From assembly GCA_029069015.1 (NCBI GenBank), contig JAIEBL010000235.1, forward strand, positions 1-8,155: 8,155 bases of DNA, read 5' to 3'. This document shows, one piece after another, positions 8,001-8,155 of the stretch. The stretch's first letter is position 1, and every line of letters begins with the position of its first letter. The translations under genes and the position numbers were made by a program. This DNA comes from Clostridiales bacterium (GTDB lineage: Bacteria; Bacillota; Clostridia; Christensenellales; Pumilibacteraceae). The notes below the pieces were generated by a model. The model was given only the letters and a program-made list of their open reading frames with translations, was not told the DNA's origin and made no database searches.

Positions 8001-8155
8001 GTAAGTTCGTTTCGCTTCTGATCGACTACACGTCTGCGCCCGCCGCGGTCGTCGGCATCGGTAGCAGCGACGTGGATAAATTCGTCGTAATCGGCGTGAC
8101 CGACGTGCTTGAATTCGTAGCGGCGCGTTTGTTTACGCTGGATAATCATAAATAC
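2027..8155 (+). CDS. Giant membrane-anchored Ig-like repeat surface protein; at least 2,043 residues, 3' end outside window
   Basis: The frame is open from ATG 2027 to the window edge. The start is supported by GGAG at 2015–2018 and a promoter at 1912–1940. The N-terminus has a basic patch (KKKGR, 13–17), then one hydrophobic helix (19–41) with no visible signal-peptidase site, suggesting an uncleaved membrane anchor with the rest outside the cell. The remainder is rich in Thr, Ala, Asp, Gly and Val with alternating beta-strand patterns, about fourteen cysteines in all, and no recognised catalytic motif. The Ig-like grammar is clearest from about 1529 onward, with a Big_2-like module at 1636–1735; earlier segments such as 50–170 look similar but more diverged. 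The middle matches no family I can name. Leu UUA/CUA and Ser UCA codons are nearly absent. Adhesion or a structural surface role is inferred from the architecture. Any C-terminal wall anchor would lie beyond the window. Confidence 0.93.
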   Translation, partial: MAISNEVIELETKKKGRNVLFIVLIAVLAAAAAAFAVLWILKAPAVDPPKVEKIQIAATTMALKSEGETQEERVYSVAPGGKYTIYFDAVLKENSNADNTNSLLTVECISHYGDFVYINGETGLVRDPEHPTRYALTFTVAATAPTNAEFSFRITSSFSPDTDTTVKVTVEESYAEVFDLKGDDDGNKTLEGSGNRLYSLEHIEDKSSENVIYYRANGLTYYEEGLETKRENFTLRFEQFGKLGLDNRRQRVSGRQLSDGTYFDQVEVWVADKIGVEADDASFKLLKDSNETQKSSFLDFYLQYGQGYCHENLMFTPAKAGASTVKLIANAKNGGTPLVILIELTFVSSKAQDRITEIIFTNPYTGKVSDSVDLYIGNINNDNRFHFAPCIKVVRNGKEEAGEWGSAKLRLYESTASGLTNGAKDFLSDNRMSGSDAVGLNSSVNMGATYITIEDGDPNGFGVRKTVQVNVHPQINPQDFKARVTHRDGVAVTTEESDDIEETVFSNGTLDLRLSYKLKDSASVGSVASATIRQNLNSAPNIEYEGNIEKPNIKSSEVASNAAKTITFVGMSKAASGAYVLTPELTGESSFTANVQLKVGNELVSGTYTVYLVLPAQGLQYDAKTNTYTAIDGKTISITLDVVRDADVVRVKDMEELTAEGGAFKDDEYTLLLPDENDDTKATLTIALGTGQPDADGKSYTSFTLADILDYYYGANAQTKTEEARTQNYAALAITLNSQFPGEVWDEKTGRFVVLGEDKLGQNPYVFTIRTKHGKGATFALTVRYRMPVKYLSIVNDNGAARTFYYSDKVEETTEGVLMVNEPVRLHSAKNNVLNITENNAASTVNFPNNMHIELSVLRDGTSYILPKKTIGNYVYYFALDTNEADRVAANAYFRTDTTSFWSNGGKVRLLKDIFAIDYVNRDTAFTMYQNIRVYYYYGETAEKALRLEEGAYGYMKVMVAEGDPYVVTANYELCRRLNGIVEFTDASYSKKADKNASDSQDKGASGTHSSGVAFSIYASGIITYGAGGANEFVVRRDNIGRKFRTDTLQTPVIVCAGNGAGNESVGYTLEYDEVRELFTARCTAGTEQPSCGIITYNAGELNSDCAPLSISIGVSNKAVPISNIEFFLDSDRTTPYTLQQVYANANAAKRDLTVYYRISYDQYDEQAYLALDAFWFDYDHDAFTLTTAMPPFTAPKECIKPDGTKLQNGERFIYNGELTLKLKAGVLNGAYDITCIAPNNTSANQTIKVDVTTLIDQASFRAGNSNTDIQVGCMGNSTSLTVDYLPTVDTSVKSPNVYDFAFGFVNDDGTTIDARNLSYRITVPTGVTGAFYDATNASMKNGDTFLASITGDRAKQVVGFRLRMDGATVSAQPVSVIVTEENPETHVESEYEFKLTLTVDVPITELSMKIGSAERNHGHDYNVTTDGLSDWEELELTPVYNDSVATKQPLSAPAVKFELRSEGEEHRHFGDVYELRYKDGKTYLAINRSAITAPIVLLDLTVSGKIFEGGEIKSADMTITVKLFWWGTTKLSMAFDNKDFTFAPSTPTEGEYTQEDNEPIDFKVTVGNAATGEVKTGITPTYTVVSQSGVTVAQSGSVFTPSGASGTYVIKAEYVNPDDANDVLTLTVTVTVQVKVTQVLLRQNGKAVVNLYLVAGQTQNCTVDVLLYGLNNTTPADTSFTITSENPEYCRGNDNVDTANGTFLLTPVAAGVTVITVTAASGVTATLTVTVYAPTVVVTSTQGSYDVFTDADPSFTVALRDAGGYTEADLTDVTLTLSDGTVFASAVYNAATFKYEFAYANKAALTDADMKSYTLTLTAKLNGVPLYVMGTTSATCIFALEKSGYTPMLVLKYQGNPVNELNLAYAEGDYTFSINNGSVSLGAFGTAAVLYSVQTPNTFTVANNGAVTFAANAQVGSATVTATVTLAGGLTFTTSPVTYTIADSSTISSDLYISDTNPLSALSTATSLDVFGTSIKGVMGVDVGYEDANDRKFVSLLIDYTSAPAAVVGIGSSDVDKFVVIGVTDVLEFVAARLFTLDNHKY
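2081..2149 (+). other. Transmembrane anchor segment of the giant protein
   Basis: Residues 19–41 form an unbroken hydrophobic stretch containing IVLIAVLAAAAAAFAVLWIL. It is preceded by lysines and an arginine (13–17) and followed by Lys42 and a Pro-rich linker (APAVDPPK). No Ala-X-Ala-type cleavage site stands out after the helix, and it ends in bulky residues (VLWIL). A signal anchor with the N-terminus inside is more likely than a cleaved signal peptide. A lipobox is absent. Confidence 0.8.
6611..6931 (+). other. Ig-like module of the giant protein (residues about 1529–1635)
   Basis: A beta-rich unit of about 107 residues starts at TTKLSMAFDNKDFTF and ends in the strand LTLTVTVTVQV. Before the last strand it has the pattern FTPSGASGTYVIKAEY, the G-x-Y/T-x-I/V-x-A signature common near the end of bacterial Ig-like folds. 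It directly precedes the clearer Big_2-like module. The boundaries are approximate and come from reading strand patterns only. Confidence 0.55.
6932..7231 (+). other. Big_2-like bacterial Ig domain of the giant protein (residues about 1636–1735)
   Basis: A unit of about 100 residues with the usual Big_2 grammar. It opens with a strand, KVTQVLLRQNG, then VAGQTQNCTVDV, then a Ser-Glu-Asn-Pro turn (TSENPEYC) where such domains often have a similar turn. It closes with LTPVAAGVTVITVTAAS and TATLTVTVYAP. Such domains occur in intimin/invasin-type adhesins and many Firmicutes surface proteins. It is the best family match in the whole protein, but the sequence is diverged and the call is by eye. Confidence 0.65.
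7232..7858 (+). other. Two further beta-rich modules of the giant protein (residues about 1736–1848 and 1849–1944)
   Basis: The first unit runs from TVVVTSTQGSYDVF to about the phrase LEKSGYTP and resembles Ig-like domains in strand spacing (FTVALRD, VTLTLSDG, YTLTLTAKLNG). The second starts MLVLKYQGNPV and ends SPVTYTIADS, with the closing pattern AQVGSATVTATVTLAGG. I assign no named family. From residue 1945 the composition shifts to SDLYISDTNPLSAL and VDVGYEDANDRKF, which may open a different domain cut by the window edge. Confidence 0.45.
7781..7804 (+). repeat. Perfect 12-base tandem duplication inside the giant gene
   Basis: GCGACGGTGACG occurs twice back to back (7781–7792 and 7793–7804) and encodes ATVT-ATVT within a beta strand. 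It keeps the frame. It looks like a recent small slippage or duplication event in a Thr/Val-rich strand. Confidence 0.75.

Overview
The window looks like chromosomal DNA from an uncultured Firmicutes-type bacterium, most likely a clostridial gut lineage. The reasons are a marR–cysE–cysS cluster, consensus sigma-A promoters with 17-base spacers, a CIRCE-like (HrcA-type) operator, roughly half G+C content, and a very large surface protein of the bacterial Ig-like style. The taxonomic guess is an inference. No RNA gene, CRISPR array or insertion sequence was seen.

Layout. Positions 1–1563 hold three genes on the minus strand, transcribed right to left: a MarR-family regulator, serine O-acetyltransferase (cysE), and the first 162 codons of cysteinyl-tRNA synthetase (cysS, cut by the window edge). 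They are separated by 3 and 39 bases and share one strong promoter (TTGACA-N17-TATAAT, 1620–1648). The leader is only about 50 bases long, too short for the T-box riboswitch often found before cysE/cysS genes in Firmicutes. Positions 1564–2026 are a 463-base divergent intergenic region. It contains this promoter, a CIRCE-like inverted repeat (1725–1751) with no chaperone gene nearby, two promoter candidates pointing right, and a stem-loop in the right-hand leader. From 2027 to the right edge a single open reading frame runs for 2,043 codons without a stop. It encodes a membrane-anchored giant protein that is nearly all beta-rich, Ig-like sequence.

How the genes fit together. CysE makes O-acetylserine, the direct precursor of cysteine, and CysS loads cysteine onto tRNA(Cys). 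The left operon therefore links cysteine synthesis to its use in translation, and the MarR protein is the obvious candidate local regulator. The giant protein is a separate, divergently transcribed unit. Its short basic N-terminus and single hydrophobic helix suggest it is held in the membrane with about 2,000 residues outside the cell, but its ligand or role cannot be read from the sequence.

The points most worth a second look are the orphan CIRCE-like operator, the giant protein (whose middle roughly 1,350 residues match no family I can name), the MarR-headed cysteine operon without a T-box, and a heptamer tandem repeat lying across the cysE stop codon.
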